Source of the DNA: Brevibacterium sp. CS2
GTDB taxonomy: Bacteria > Actinomycetota > Actinomycetes > Actinomycetales > Brevibacteriaceae
NCBI RefSeq assembly: GCF_005280295.1
Contig: NZ_CP040020.1
Coordinates: forward strand, 2,108,001-2,172,000
Reading direction: 5' to 3'
DNA length: 64,000 nt
Under the pieces are notes generated by a model, which searched no databases, was not told the DNA's origin, and was given only the letters and a program-made list of their open reading frames with translations. The translations under genes were made by a program, and so were the position numbers. How positions within the stretch are numbered: the first letter of the stretch is position 1; each line of letters opens with the position of its first letter. This document shows, piece by piece, positions 37,417 through 46,306 of the stretch.

Positions 37417-39012
37417 ATGCTCTATTCAGGAGACCAGCAGGTCATCCTCACCGTCATCACCATCGCCTATTTCTTCTTCCTCATCGGGGTCTCGGTGTGG
37501 ATCGGACTCAAGCAGATCAAGACCTACGAGGACTACAACGTCGCCTCGCGCAGCGTGACGCTGTTCCCCCTCATCCTCACCTACGTCGGCACCGCGATCG
37601 GCGGCTCGATCCTGCTCGGCCTCATCACCAACGGCTATTCGCTCGGCATGGGTCAGCAGTGGTTCAACGCCGGCATCATCCTCGCCAGCGTGCTCATGGC
37701 GGTCTTCTTCATCAAGCGCATCCGGGTGCTCGGGGAGAAGAACAACTATGTGACGATCGGCGACTTCACCGCGCACCGCTTCGGCTCCGCGGCCCGCATC
37801 CCGACGACGATCGCCGTGCTCACCGCCTACTGCGCGATCACCGGCATGCAGTTCGTGTCGATCGGCCTCATCCTCAACCTCATCGCCAACATCCCCATGA
37901 CCGCGGCGATCATCATCTCCGCCGTCATGCTCACGATCAAGACGGTGTTCGGCGGGCTCAAGGCCGTGGTGTGGCAGGACGCGTTCCACGGCACCCTGCA
38001 GACCATCGCGGTGTTCGGGCTGTTCGTCCTCGTCCTCGTCGTCGCCGGGGACTTCAGCCAGGTGCAGGCCAACGCCGAGGCCCAGGGGCTCGGTCAGCTC
38101 ATGGATCCGATGGGGATCGGCTTCGCCGAGGTGGCCGTCTACGCGCTCACCGTCGGCGCCTACCAGCTCGTCCGGCAGGACCTGTGGCAGCGCGCCTGGG
38201 CGGGCAAGGACCTCCAGACGGTGATCAAGGGGTACTGGATCGCGCTGGCGCTCATGACCGCAACGATGGTCATGGTGATCTGGATCGGCGTCTGGGCCCG
38301 GTTCGGCATCGGACTCGAATCCGAGGACCCGACCCTCGTGTACTACGAGCTCATCGCCGAGCTGCTCCCCTTCGAGGTCGTCATCATCCTCATCGTCGCT
38401 CTCATGGCGACGGTGATCTCGTGCGCGGACTCGTTCTTCATGTGCGGCGCGTCGTCGATCGTCAACGACGTCATCAAACCCCGACTGGCCAAGGACACCT
38501 CGCAGAAGGCGCTCCTGCGCTGGAGCCGGATCGCGGTCGTCATCACTGCGGTGATCGCGCTCGTCCTCGCGCTCGCGGTGCCGGTGCTCGTCGAGCTGTG
38601 GGTGACCGGAACGGCCATGCTCGTGTCCGGCCTCCTGTTCCCCGCCATCGTCGCCCTGTACTTCACGCGGGTCTCGGGCCGCGGGGCCATCATCTCGATG
38701 TGGGTCGGACTCGTCGTGTCGATCGGCTGGACCCTGCTGGGCGGGCCGTTCGGCATCCACCCGGTGTTCCTCGGGTTCCCACTGTCGATCGCCACGTACC
38801 TCGTGTTCCACTTCGTCGACCGCAGGCGGCTCGTCGAGTTCGCCGGACTGCCGCCCGAGGAGACGCGCCTGGTGCTCGATTCCGAGCGGTCGGACGGCGC
38901 GGGAGACGAGGCGAGCGGGACCGGAGGCACGGATGCGGGTGCGCGTGGAGATGGCCGGGCGGCCGGCACCTCGGCGGCTGCGTCCATGGAACCGGGCCGT
39001 CGCCCGCAGTGA
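37417..39012 (+). CDS. sodium:solute symporter family transporter
   Basis: 531-residue SSS-family permease with about 13 membrane helices. Early segments IAYFFFLIGVSVWIGL and LTYVGTAIGGSILLGLITNGYSLG match the SSS core; the Na-site region VALMATVISCADSFFMCGAS is in the later helix. The last 60 residues after VDRRRLVEFAG are a cytoplasmic Ser/Gly/Ala-rich tail. GAGAGGAC precedes the ATG at 37417. Cotranscribed with the amidohydrolase, so its substrate is probably a urea-, amide- or carboxylate-like compound (inference). Confidence 0.88.
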   Translation: MLYSGDQQVILTVITIAYFFFLIGVSVWIGLKQIKTYEDYNVASRSVTLFPLILTYVGTAIGGSILLGLITNGYSLGMGQQWFNAGIILASVLMAVFFIKRIRVLGEKNNYVTIGDFTAHRFGSAARIPTTIAVLTAYCAITGMQFVSIGLILNLIANIPMTAAIIISAVMLTIKTVFGGLKAVVWQDAFHGTLQTIAVFGLFVLVLVVAGDFSQVQANAEAQGLGQLMDPMGIGFAEVAVYALTVGAYQLVRQDLWQRAWAGKDLQTVIKGYWIALALMTATMVMVIWIGVWARFGIGLESEDPTLVYYELIAELLPFEVVIILIVALMATVISCADSFFMCGASSIVNDVIKPRLAKDTSQKALLRWSRIAVVITAVIALVLALAVPVLVELWVTGTAMLVSGLLFPAIVALYFTRVSGRGAIISMWVGLVVSIGWTLLGGPFGIHPVFLGFPLSIATYLVFHFVDRRRLVEFAGLPPEETRLVLDSERSDGAGDEASGTGGTDAGARGDGRAAGTSAAASMEPGRRPQ

Positions 39013-39046
39013 CCCCGCCGGGTCCCGAGGTGGGTACCCGAGAATG

Positions 39047-39078
39047 CAGAAGCGCCGCTGTCACCAGCGGCGCTTCTG
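39047..39078. terminator. hairpin between symporter and tRNA-Gly
   Basis: Perfect 14-bp stem (39047-39060 with 39065-39078), 4-base loop. It can terminate the symporter operon and, on the other strand, the tRNA-Gly transcript. Confidence 0.75.
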
Positions 39079-39083
39079 TTGCG

Positions 39084-39154
39084 AGGGGATGACGGGAATC
39101 GAACCCGCACCATCAGTTTGGAAGACTGAGGCTCTACCATTGAGCTACATCCCC
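39084..39154 (-). tRNA. tRNA-Gly (anticodon TCC)
   Basis: Minus-strand cloverleaf: acceptor GGGGATG pairs with CATCCCC, D-arm GCTCAATGGTAGAGC, anticodon loop CTTCCAA giving TCC (reads GGA), T-loop GGTTCGATTCC. CCA is not encoded. Confidence 0.96.
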
Positions 39155-39282
39155 GAATGTGCGAGACCGACTCTAGACCAGAGGCGGGCGGTTTGGCAAA
39201 ACCTGCATCCCCATCGGCCCGGGTGATCCGGCCCGGGTGATTAGGGCAATCGAGAACGCCTGACTATGATTCGAGGGGACCC

Positions 39283-39356
39283 CGGGGTGTAGCGCAGCTT
39301 GGTAGCGCATCTGCTTTGGGAGCAGAGGGTCGCAGGTTCAAATCCTGTCACCCCGA
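39283..39356 (+). tRNA. tRNA-Pro (anticodon TGG)
   Basis: 74-base cloverleaf: acceptor CGGGGTG pairs with CACCCCG, anticodon loop TTTGGGA giving TGG (reads CCA), T-loop GGTTCAAATCC. CCA is not encoded. Confidence 0.96.
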
Positions 39357-39361
39357 CGGCG

Positions 39362-39395
39362 GAGGGCCCGCGGACCGATCGGTCCGTGGGCCCTC
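39362..39395. terminator. hairpin after tRNA-Pro
   Basis: 34-base palindrome centred on GATC, with one G.T mismatch. It lies 6 bases past the tRNA and also faces the end of the convergent alcohol dehydrogenase gene. Confidence 0.65.
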
Positions 39396-39426
39396 GTGCA
39401 TCGCCGGCTCCCGACGATCAGGCTCC

Positions 39427-40473
39427 TCAGCTGCTGTGGGGGACCACGACGGCGCGGGCGGACAGCTCGCCGGCCTGGAGCCTCCGGTACGCCTCGAGCC
39501 CGTCGTCGAGCGAGAAGCGCTCGACCTCCGGCACGATCTGACCGGCGCGGTACATCGCGACGACCTCGTGGAGGTCCTCGATCGTGCCCCAGTACGTGCT
39601 CGTCAGCTCCGCTTCGTAGGGCGCGGTGAAGAACGACCAGGGGTGTGCGCCGCCGTCGATCCCGACGATCGTCACCCGGCCCTGCACCGCGACCGAGGCC
39701 ATCGCGACCCCGATCGTCGGAGCCGCGCCGACGAAGTCGAACACCGCGTCCACCCCGCGACCGCCGGTGAGCTCGCGGATCCGATCGACCTGATCGTCCC
39801 CGCCCGGCACGGTCACCGCACCGTACTTCTCCGCCTGGGCCATCGCCTCGGGCTTCATGTCGGTGGCGATGATCGTCGCACCGGTGAGCGCGCGGAGGAT
39901 CTGCACCCCGATCTGACCGAGCCCGCCCAGGCCGATGACGAGCGCGGTCTTCCCGCCGCCGGCCAGGTGCGGCAGCGCGAGCTTGATCGCGTGGTACGGG
40001 GTGAGGCCGGCATCGGACAGGGGAGCGGCGGCCACCGGGTCGGCGTCGCCGAGCGGCACGAGGTTGCGGGCGGGGACGGACACGTACTCCGCCATCCCGC
40101 CGTCGCGGCCCAGCCCGATGCCCATGTAGGGGTTCTTCGCCTGGTTCTCGCAGTAGGTGTCCTGGCCGCGCGAGCAGGCCTTGCACCGGCCGCATCCCAC
40201 CGGCCCGTAGACGAGGTGGGCATCGCCCTTCTCGAATCCCTCGACGCCGGGCCCGACCTCCTCGACCCAGCCGGAGTTCTCGTGGCCGAGCACGAAGGAC
40301 GGGGGCACCCGTCCCGGGGTGTCCTCCTCGAACACGTCGTAGATCGCGACATCGGAGTGGCAGGCACCGGCGCCGGCGACCTTGAGGAGCACCTCGCCGG
40401 GTCCGGGGGTGGGCCGGTCGATCTCCTTGAGGGTGGGGAAGGTCTTGTAGTTCTCGAACACGATCGCGCGCAT
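39427..40473 (-). CDS. zinc-dependent alcohol dehydrogenase
   Basis: 348-residue medium-chain dehydrogenase/reductase. Catalytic zinc region: Cys38-His39 in [12 protein letters not shown] and His64-Glu65 in GHENSGW. Structural zinc cysteines are Cys94, Cys97, Cys100 and Cys108 ([15 protein letters not shown]). The NAD(P)-binding Rossmann motif is [11 protein letters not shown], with Asp at the end of strand 2 (ATDMKPE), favouring NAD. Substrate not determinable. ATG at 40473. It stands alone and is divergent from tig. Confidence 0.9.
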   Translation of the reverse strand: MRAIVFENYKTFPTLKEIDRPTPGPGEVLLKVAGAGACHSDVAIYDVFEEDTPGRVPPSFVLGHENSGWVEEVGPGVEGFEKGDAHLVYGPVGCGRCKACSRGQDTYCENQAKNPYMGIGLGRDGGMAEYVSVPARNLVPLGDADPVAAAPLSDAGLTPYHAIKLALPHLAGGGKTALVIGLGGLGQIGVQILRALTGATIIATDMKPEAMAQAEKYGAVTVPGGDDQVDRIRELTGGRGVDAVFDFVGAAPTIGVAMASVAVQGRVTIVGIDGGAHPWSFFTAPYEAELTSTYWGTIEDLHEVVAMYRAGQIVPEVERFSLDDGLEAYRRLQAGELSARAVVVPHSS

Positions 40474-40775
40474 GTGTGCCTCACTCCTGTGGATGCTTTC
40501 CGGTGCGGGCCGACATCGCCGACCCGATCGCGGCCGCCGGGCCCTCGGGTCCGGGAACCGCGATCACGTCCGCCCTAGATCGACGCATGCGCGCATGCGC
40601 GTGCGTTCGGATCGTCGACATCCGGTGTTCACTCCGTGGTCGGGCGGGTGGCCGCCGCGGACCCTGCTACGGCGGATTTTCGCCCGTCGAACGGTCTGGG
40701 ATAGGCTGTAGGGCGGTCTGCAATCCGGCGAGTAAGCCGGATCCCCCTACCTTCTGTCCCAACGAGAGGTTTACT
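40474..40775 (+). promoter_or_regulatory. tig upstream region with promoter and leader hairpin
   Basis: No gene is supported in these 302 bases. A -10 candidate TAGGCT lies at 40702-40707, giving a leader of about 60 bases. Within the leader ATCCGGC (40723-40729) pairs with GCCGGAT (40736-40742) around a 6-base loop. The ribosome site AACGAGAGG follows. Confidence 0.4.
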
Positions 40776-42341
40776 GTGAAGAGCTCCGTCGAGAACATCG
40801 ACCCCACGCGGGTCAAGCTCAGCGTTGAAGCGCCCTACGCCGAACTCAAGCCGAGCATCGACGCGGCGTATAAGGAGATCGCCAAGCAGGTCTCCATCCC
40901 CGGATTCCGCCGCGGCAAGGTCCCTGCGCGGATCATCGACCAGCGCGTCGGTCGCCCGGCGGTCCTGCAGGAGGCCGTGAACAACAGCCTCGACGACCTC
41001 TACCGCAAAGCCATCGACGAGCACGAGCTCCGCCCGCTCGGCTCGCCCGAGGTCGAAGTCACCGCGATCCCCGGCCTCGACGGCACGGAGGAGGGTGACC
41101 TCACCTTCACCATCGAGGTCGACGTCCGCCCCGAGATCGAGCTCCCCGCCTACGACACCCTGAGCGTCGAGGTCGACACCTTCGAGGTCTCCGACAAGGA
41201 CGTCGAGAAGGAGCTCACCGACCTCCGCAGCCGCTTCGGCACCCTCAAGACCGTCGACCGCCCGGCGCAGAAGGACGACTTCGTCACCCTCGACCTCACC
41301 GCCACGGTCGACGGCGAAGAGGTCGACTCGGCTTCCGACATCTCCTACCAGGTGGGTGCCGGCACCATGCTCGAGGGCATGGACGAGGCGCTCGACGGGC
41401 TGTCCGCCGAGGAGGAGACCTCCTTCGAGTCCACTCTCGCCGGGGGCGAGCACGCCGGCAGGGCCGGCCTCGTCGCGATCACCCTCAAGGCCGTCAAGGA
41501 GCGCGAGCTCCCCGAGGCCGACGACGATTTCGCGCAGCTCGCCAGCGAGTTCGACACGATCGACGAGCTCAAGGCCGACCTGCGCGAGCAGGCCGCGAAG
41601 CAGAAGGAGTTCGACCAGGGCGTGCAGGCGCGCGACAAGGTCCTCGAGCTCCTCATCGAGAAGCTCGATGTCCCCGTCCCGGCCAAGCTCGTCGAGGACG
41701 AGGTGCACCGCCACCTCGAGCAGGAGAACCGGCTCGAGGACGACGAGCACCGCGCCGAGGTCACCGCGGAGACGGAGAAGACCCTGCGCACCCAGTTCGT
41801 GCTCGACGCGGTCGTCGAGGCCGAGAACGTCGACGTCTCGCAGCCGGAGCTCATCGAGTACATCATCTCCGCGGCCCAGCAGTACGGCATGAACCCCAAC
41901 GAGTTCGCGCAGGCGCTCGACTCGAACAACCAGGTCCCGGCCATCGTGTCCGAGGTTGCGCGCCGCAAGGCCCTGGCCGAGGTGCTCGCCGGGGCGAAGG
42001 TCGTCGATGCCGACGGCAGCACCGTCGACATGACCGCGTTCACCACCGCCCCGGGTGAGGACGAGGAGGACTCCGAGGAGGTCGAGGCGGCTGTCGAGTC
42101 GACCGACGCCGAGGCGGGGTCCGACTCCGGCGAGAAGGCCGACTCCGAGGAGAAGGCCGAGAAGAAGGCCCCGGCCAAGAAGGCCGCTCCGAAGAAGTCC
42201 GCGAAGAAGGACGACGCCGAGGCCGATGCCGAGGACGCGCCCAAGAAGAAGGCGCCGGCGAAGAAGGCCGCCGCCAAGAAGCCGGCGGCCAAGAAGGCCG
42301 CGGCGAAGAAGGACGAGAAGGCGGACTCCGACTCCGAGTGA
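40776..42341 (+). CDS. tig: trigger factor
   Basis: Ribosome-associated chaperone and peptidyl-prolyl isomerase that receives nascent chains. It has 521 residues, longer than the usual 430-470. The ribosome-binding signature GFRRGKVP is at about residues 43-50. The PPIase domain (about 155-240) and the helical substrate-binding arms follow. The extra length is a C-terminal tail after about residue 425: first acidic ([15 protein letters not shown]), then Lys/Ala repeats of the KKAPAKKAA type. GTG at 40776 follows AACGAGAGG. clpP1, clpP2 and clpX lie downstream. Confidence 0.96.
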   Translation: MKSSVENIDPTRVKLSVEAPYAELKPSIDAAYKEIAKQVSIPGFRRGKVPARIIDQRVGRPAVLQEAVNNSLDDLYRKAIDEHELRPLGSPEVEVTAIPGLDGTEEGDLTFTIEVDVRPEIELPAYDTLSVEVDTFEVSDKDVEKELTDLRSRFGTLKTVDRPAQKDDFVTLDLTATVDGEEVDSASDISYQVGAGTMLEGMDEALDGLSAEEETSFESTLAGGEHAGRAGLVAITLKAVKERELPEADDDFAQLASEFDTIDELKADLREQAAKQKEFDQGVQARDKVLELLIEKLDVPVPAKLVEDEVHRHLEQENRLEDDEHRAEVTAETEKTLRTQFVLDAVVEAENVDVSQPELIEYIISAAQQYGMNPNEFAQALDSNNQVPAIVSEVARRKALAEVLAGAKVVDADGSTVDMTAFTTAPGEDEEDSEEVEAAVESTDAEAGSDSGEKADSEEKAEKKAPAKKAAPKKSAKKDDAEADAEDAPKKKAPAKKAAAKKPAAKKAAAKKDEKADSDSE

Positions 42342-42378
42342 GTTCGCGCCGGTCCGCTGCGAGGCGGTCCGGTCACCC

Positions 42379-42412
42379 GACGGCGGGCACGGTGCACACC
42401 GTGCCCGCCGTC
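42379..42412 (+). terminator. hairpin after tig
   Basis: 16-bp perfect stem (42379-42394 with 42397-42412), so tight that the effective loop is the central GCAC. It lies 38 bases after the stop. Confidence 0.7.
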
Positions 42413-42541
42413 GTCGTCCGGGCACTCTCGTGTCACCTCGCTCTGGCCCATTCCGGGCCCGGGGGCAGACGCCTTCCGGACGGTTCGGCGCGTGCTGCCG
42501 CGCGTGCAGCGTCCGGCCCGGTCACGGCCGCGCCGGGGCCG

Positions 42542-42559
42542 ATCACGCTGAGGGCGAAC
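42542..42559 (+). promoter_or_regulatory. ClgR operator before clpP1
   Basis: ATCACGCTGAGGGCGAAC fits every position of the ClgR consensus WNNWCGCYNANRGCGWWS as I recall it from corynebacterial clp promoters. It lies about 40 bases upstream of the -10 candidate TAGAGT (42598-42603), a normal position for an activator. Confidence 0.65.
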
Positions 42560-42639
42560 ACCGGACGGTCGGGGACTAAATCCCCGGATGCAGCGGTTAG
42601 AGTCCAGTACAGGACAGCAACAGACAACAGGAGTGAAAC

Positions 42640-43263
42640 GTGAGCACACACGAGTTCGCCTCACCGGTTTCCGCAGGCGGAACCGGGGGACTGGGCCTCG
42701 ATGACCACATCTTCAACCGCCTTCTCAAGGAGCGCATCATCTGGCTCGGCTCGGAGGTGCGGGACGAGAACGCCAACATGATCTGTGCTCAGATGATGCT
42801 GCTCGCCGCGGAGGACCCGGACAAGGACATCTGGCTCTACATCAACTCGCCCGGCGGCTCGGTGACGGCCGGCATGGCGATCTACGACACCATGCAGCAC
42901 GTCAAGCCCGACGTCGGCACCGTGGCCATGGGCATGGCCGCCTCGATGGGACAGTTCCTCCTGTCCTCGGGCGCCAAGGGCAAGCGCTTCGCCACCCCGC
43001 ACGCGCGCATCCTCATGCACCAGCCGCTCGGCGGGATCGGCGGCACGGCCACGGACATCAAGATCCAGGCCGAGCTCATCCTCCACATGAAGAAGCAGAT
43101 GGCCGAGCTCACCGCCGAGCAGACCGGGAAGTCGCTCGAGCAGATCCTCAAGGACAACGACCGCGACCACTGGTTCACCGCCGAGGAGGCCCGCGAGTAC
43201 GGGTTCATCGACCGGGTCATCACCGGCTCGGAGGACATGTCCGGCGAGTCCGCGCTCAACTGA
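42640..43263 (+). CDS. clpP1: ATP-dependent Clp protease proteolytic subunit 1
   Basis: Serine peptidase subunit of the Clp protease. It has 207 residues. Catalytic Ser102 is in [15 protein letters not shown] and His127 in ILMHQPLGG, with Asp in the [14 protein letters not shown] region. The N-terminal 18 or so residues ([14 protein letters not shown]) are a likely propeptide. GTG at 42640 follows CAGGAG. Actinobacteria need two different ClpP rings, and the second gene follows after 20 bases, so both are cotranscribed under the ClgR-type promoter. Confidence 0.96.
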   Translation: MSTHEFASPVSAGGTGGLGLDDHIFNRLLKERIIWLGSEVRDENANMICAQMMLLAAEDPDKDIWLYINSPGGSVTAGMAIYDTMQHVKPDVGTVAMGMAASMGQFLLSSGAKGKRFATPHARILMHQPLGGIGGTATDIKIQAELILHMKKQMAELTAEQTGKSLEQILKDNDRDHWFTAEEAREYGFIDRVITGSEDMSGESALN

Positions 43264-43283
43264 AGAACCAAGGAGTCAGAAGA

Positions 43284-43931
43284 ATGACGAATCTCTCACC
43301 GTGGGCCGCCGCCGGCCAGATGCCGACCTCGCGCTACGTCATGCCGCAGTTCGAGGAGCGCACCCCGTTCGGCTTCAAGCGGCAGGATCCGTACACCAAG
43401 CTGTTCGAGGACCGCGTGATCTTCCTCGGCGTGCAGGTCGACGACACGTCGGCCGACGACGTCATGGCCCAGCTGCTCGTCCTCGAGTCGCAGGACCCCG
43501 ACCGCGACATCACCCTCTACATCAACTCGCCGGGCGGCTCGTTCACCGCGCTCACCGCGATCTACGACACCATGCAGTACGTCAAGCCGGAGATCCAGAC
43601 GGTGTGCCTGGGCCAGGCGGCCTCCGCGGCAGCCGTGCTGCTCGCGGCGGGCACCAAGGGCAAGCGCCTCGCGCTGCCCAACGCCCGCGTGCTCATCCAC
43701 CAGCCGTCCATGCAGGGGCAGGGGCACGGGCAGGCCTCGGACATCGAGATCCAGGCCGCCGAGGTGCTGCGCATGCGGACCTGGCTCGAGGAGACCCTGG
43801 CGTCCCACTCGAACAAGACGGCCGAGCAGGTGTCGAGCGACATCGAGCGCGACCTGTTCCTCACCGCCGACCAGGCGCTCGACTACGGTCTGGTCGACCA
43901 GGTGCTGACCTCGCGCAAGGCCGTGCGCTGA
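43284..43931 (+). CDS. clpP2: ATP-dependent Clp protease proteolytic subunit 2
   Basis: Second ClpP type, which forms the mixed ClpP1P2 tetradecamer and docks the ClpX or ClpC ATPase. It has 215 residues. Catalytic Ser114 is in [16 protein letters not shown] and His139 in VLIHQPSM. The N-terminal 17 residues ([17 protein letters not shown]) look like a processed propeptide ahead of [13 protein letters not shown], the usual ClpP2 start. AAGGAG precedes the ATG at 43284. Confidence 0.96.
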   Translation: MTNLSPWAAAGQMPTSRYVMPQFEERTPFGFKRQDPYTKLFEDRVIFLGVQVDDTSADDVMAQLLVLESQDPDRDITLYINSPGGSFTALTAIYDTMQYVKPEIQTVCLGQAASAAAVLLAAGTKGKRLALPNARVLIHQPSMQGQGHGQASDIEIQAAEVLRMRTWLEETLASHSNKTAEQVSSDIERDLFLTADQALDYGLVDQVLTSRKAVR

Positions 43932-43974
43932 GGATCGGTCTCCTCCCCGACGCCGCGAACGGCGCCGGGGACCC

Positions 43975-44001
43975 GGGCGCGGACCGCAGAGGTCCGCGCC
44001 C
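43975..44001 (+). terminator. hairpin between clpP2 and clpX
   Basis: 11-bp perfect stem (43975-43985 with 43991-44001), 5-base loop. It may limit read-through from clpP1P2 into clpX. Confidence 0.55.
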
Positions 44002-44176
44002 CGTCGCGCACCCGGCGCCGTCGCGAAGACGGCCGTCGCCGGCCACGGGCCCGGTTCCTCGACACGCCTCCGGAGCCGGGTCCGGCGCCGTGTCAGCGGG
44101 ATGTGGAATGCTGATGAGGTGTTCATCCGAACAGGGATAGTCGTGGGGGCAGATGCCCCGCTGAAAGGTTGTGACA

Positions 44177-45457
44177 GTGGCTCGCGGAACTGAGGGTGCT
44201 GACCTGCTCAAGTGCAACTTCTGCGGGAAGTCCCAGAAGCAGGTCCGGAAGCTCATCGCCGGGCCGGGCGTCTACATCTGCGATGAGTGCATCGGCCTGT
44301 GCAACGAGATCATCGAGGAGGAGCTCAACGAATCGACCGCAGAGCTCGAGGAGACGGAGCTGCCCCGCCCGCGCGAGATCTACGACTTCCTCCAGGAGTA
44401 CGTCGTCGGCCAGGAGCCGGCGAAGAAGGCCCTCGCTGTCGCGGTCTACAACCACTACAAGCGCATCCGCGCGCTCACCGACTCCGGGTCGGACGCGGAT
44501 TCCGGCGTCGAGATCGCGAAGTCGAACATCCTCCTCGTCGGCCCCACGGGATCCGGCAAGACCTACCTCGCCCAGACCCTCGCGAAGCGCCTCAACGTGC
44601 CGTTCGCCGTGGCGGACGCCACCGCGCTGACCGAAGCCGGCTACGTCGGCGAGGACGTGGAGAACATCCTCCTCAAGCTCATCCAGGCCGCCGACTTCGA
44701 CGTCGAGCGGGCGCAGACCGGCATCATCTACATCGACGAGATCGACAAGATCGCACGGAAGTCGGAGAACCCGTCGATCACCCGCGACGTGTCCGGCGAG
44801 GGTGTGCAACAGGCGCTGCTCAAGATCCTCGAGGGCACACAGGCCTCGGTGCCTCCGCAGGGCGGGCGCAAGCACCCGCACCAGGACTTCATCCAGATCG
44901 ACACGACGAACGTGCTCTTCATCGTCGCCGGCGCCTTCGCCGGCCTCGAGGAGATCATCGCCTCCCGCAAGGGCAAGCACGGCATCGGCTTCGGGGCTCT
45001 CATCCAGTCCAAGCAGGACGAGGACGACCTCTACTCCGAGCTCATGCCGGAGGACCTGCTCAAGTTCGGGCTGATCCCGGAGTTCATCGGCCGCCTGCCG
45101 GTGCTCGCCACGGTGTCGAACCTCGACCGCGAGGCGCTCATGTCGATCCTCACCGCACCGAAGAACGCGCTCGTCAAGCAGTACCAGAAGATGTTCGAGT
45201 TCGACGGGGCGGAGCTCGAGTTCGAGCCTGAGGCGCTCGAGGCGATCGCCGACCTCGCACTGCTGCGCGGCACCGGTGCGCGCGGCCTCCGTTCGATTAT
45301 GGAGGAGGTGCTCCAGCCGGTGATGTTCGACATCCCGAGCCGCGACGACGTCGGCTCCGTGGTCGTCACCAAGGCGGTGGTGGAGAGCAACGCCGCCCCG
45401 ACGATCGTGCCGAAGAAGGACTCCGAACCCCAGCAGCGCAGGCCCAAGTCCGCCTGA
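44177..45457 (+). CDS. clpX: ATP-dependent Clp protease ATP-binding subunit ClpX
   Basis: AAA+ unfoldase that feeds substrates to ClpP. It has 426 residues. The zinc-binding domain uses Cys13, Cys16, Cys35 and Cys38 (CNFCGKSQ and YICDECIG). Walker A GPTGSGKT is at 122-129; Walker B is [10 protein letters not shown]; the pore loop region [16 protein letters not shown] and sensor motifs follow. The GTG at 44177 is preferred over the GTG at 44171, since AAAGG (44164-44168) is correctly spaced only for the former and the protein then starts like other actinobacterial ClpX. Confidence 0.96.
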   Translation: MARGTEGADLLKCNFCGKSQKQVRKLIAGPGVYICDECIGLCNEIIEEELNESTAELEETELPRPREIYDFLQEYVVGQEPAKKALAVAVYNHYKRIRALTDSGSDADSGVEIAKSNILLVGPTGSGKTYLAQTLAKRLNVPFAVADATALTEAGYVGEDVENILLKLIQAADFDVERAQTGIIYIDEIDKIARKSENPSITRDVSGEGVQQALLKILEGTQASVPPQGGRKHPHQDFIQIDTTNVLFIVAGAFAGLEEIIASRKGKHGIGFGALIQSKQDEDDLYSELMPEDLLKFGLIPEFIGRLPVLATVSNLDREALMSILTAPKNALVKQYQKMFEFDGAELEFEPEALEAIADLALLRGTGARGLRSIMEEVLQPVMFDIPSRDDVGSVVVTKAVVESNAAPTIVPKKDSEPQQRRPKSA

Positions 45458-45460
45458 CCG

Positions 45461-45519
45461 GACAGCGGAGAACGGATGCCCGGCGTGGACCGCACGGTCC
45501 GCACCGGGCATCCGCTGTC
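45461..45519. terminator. long hairpin between clpX and AIM24 gene
   Basis: Stem of 45474-45492 with 45495-45513 (two mismatches), extended by GACAGCGG/CCGCTGTC outside a bulge. It serves the convergent ends of clpX and the AIM24 gene. Confidence 0.75.
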
Positions 45520-45527
45520 TCCCCGGA

Positions 45528-46217
45528 TTACTGCGTGGCGACGGCCTGACCGTAGCCCTCCGAGGGCTGCACGACGACGAAGCCGGGACCGTGGAACACG
45601 AGCTGGAAGCTCTCCCCGGACCCGCGGCCGAAGAACGACCCCACGCTCACCGCGGACTTGATGTTCGGCGCGAGGTTGGCCGACCAGCACACGGCGGCTT
45701 GCGGGTCGACGAAGGTCGGGGTGCGCGAGCAGTCGAGGATCATCGGATCGCCCTGGCAGCACACCGCAGCGGTGCCGGTCCCGGACATCTCGAGGTTGAA
45801 CAGGCCGGCGCCGGCGGCGAGCGCTCCGACGCCCTTGATCCGCTTGATGTCCCAGGCGAGGTCCGCATCGAAGGCGAGCAGACTCGAGGAGTTCACTGTG
45901 AGGGCGTCCTGCTGGCCCTCGAGCTGCATCATGAAGATGTTCGCGGCCTGCCGGGCGAAGAACACCTCACCGTGGCCCTCGACCCGCATCATCGGGGTGT
46001 CCTCGTTCGTCATCGCCTTCTTGAGGAACTGACCGACGGACGAGGAGCCCTGGTGGGTGAACTCGACGTTGCCCTGGTAGGCGACCATCGCGCCCTTCGT
46101 GGCGACCATCGGGGCATCGGGGGTGACGAGCGCGCGCAGCATCTTGGACGACCGCATCGTCCAGCGCTGGTTGCTCTCCTGTTCGGCATTGCGCTTGGCA
46201 AAGAGTTCGCTTCGCAT
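45528..46217 (-). CDS. AIM24 family protein
   Basis: 229-residue member of the AIM24 (TerD-unrelated beta-prism) family of unknown function, named after a yeast mitochondrial protein. The pattern GNVEFTHQGSSSVGQFLKKA, EVFFARQAANIFMMQLEG and VSVGSFFGRGSGESFQLVFHG is typical. It has no signal peptide or membrane helix. GAGGAG on the minus strand precedes the ATG at 46217. It ends convergently with clpX and lies 89 bases after valS on the same strand. Confidence 0.88.
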   Translation of the reverse strand: MRSELFAKRNAEQESNQRWTMRSSKMLRALVTPDAPMVATKGAMVAYQGNVEFTHQGSSSVGQFLKKAMTNEDTPMMRVEGHGEVFFARQAANIFMMQLEGQQDALTVNSSSLLAFDADLAWDIKRIKGVGALAAGAGLFNLEMSGTGTAAVCCQGDPMILDCSRTPTFVDPQAAVCWSANLAPNIKSAVSVGSFFGRGSGESFQLVFHGPGFVVVQPSEGYGQAVATQ

Positions 46218-46306
46218 CAGGGGCTCCTCGTGACGACAAAGAAGGGGAGTGCGAGCAGGTGCTCGCACTCCCCAGACTAGATCCCCGGAACCCCGAGGAC
46301 GAGACC

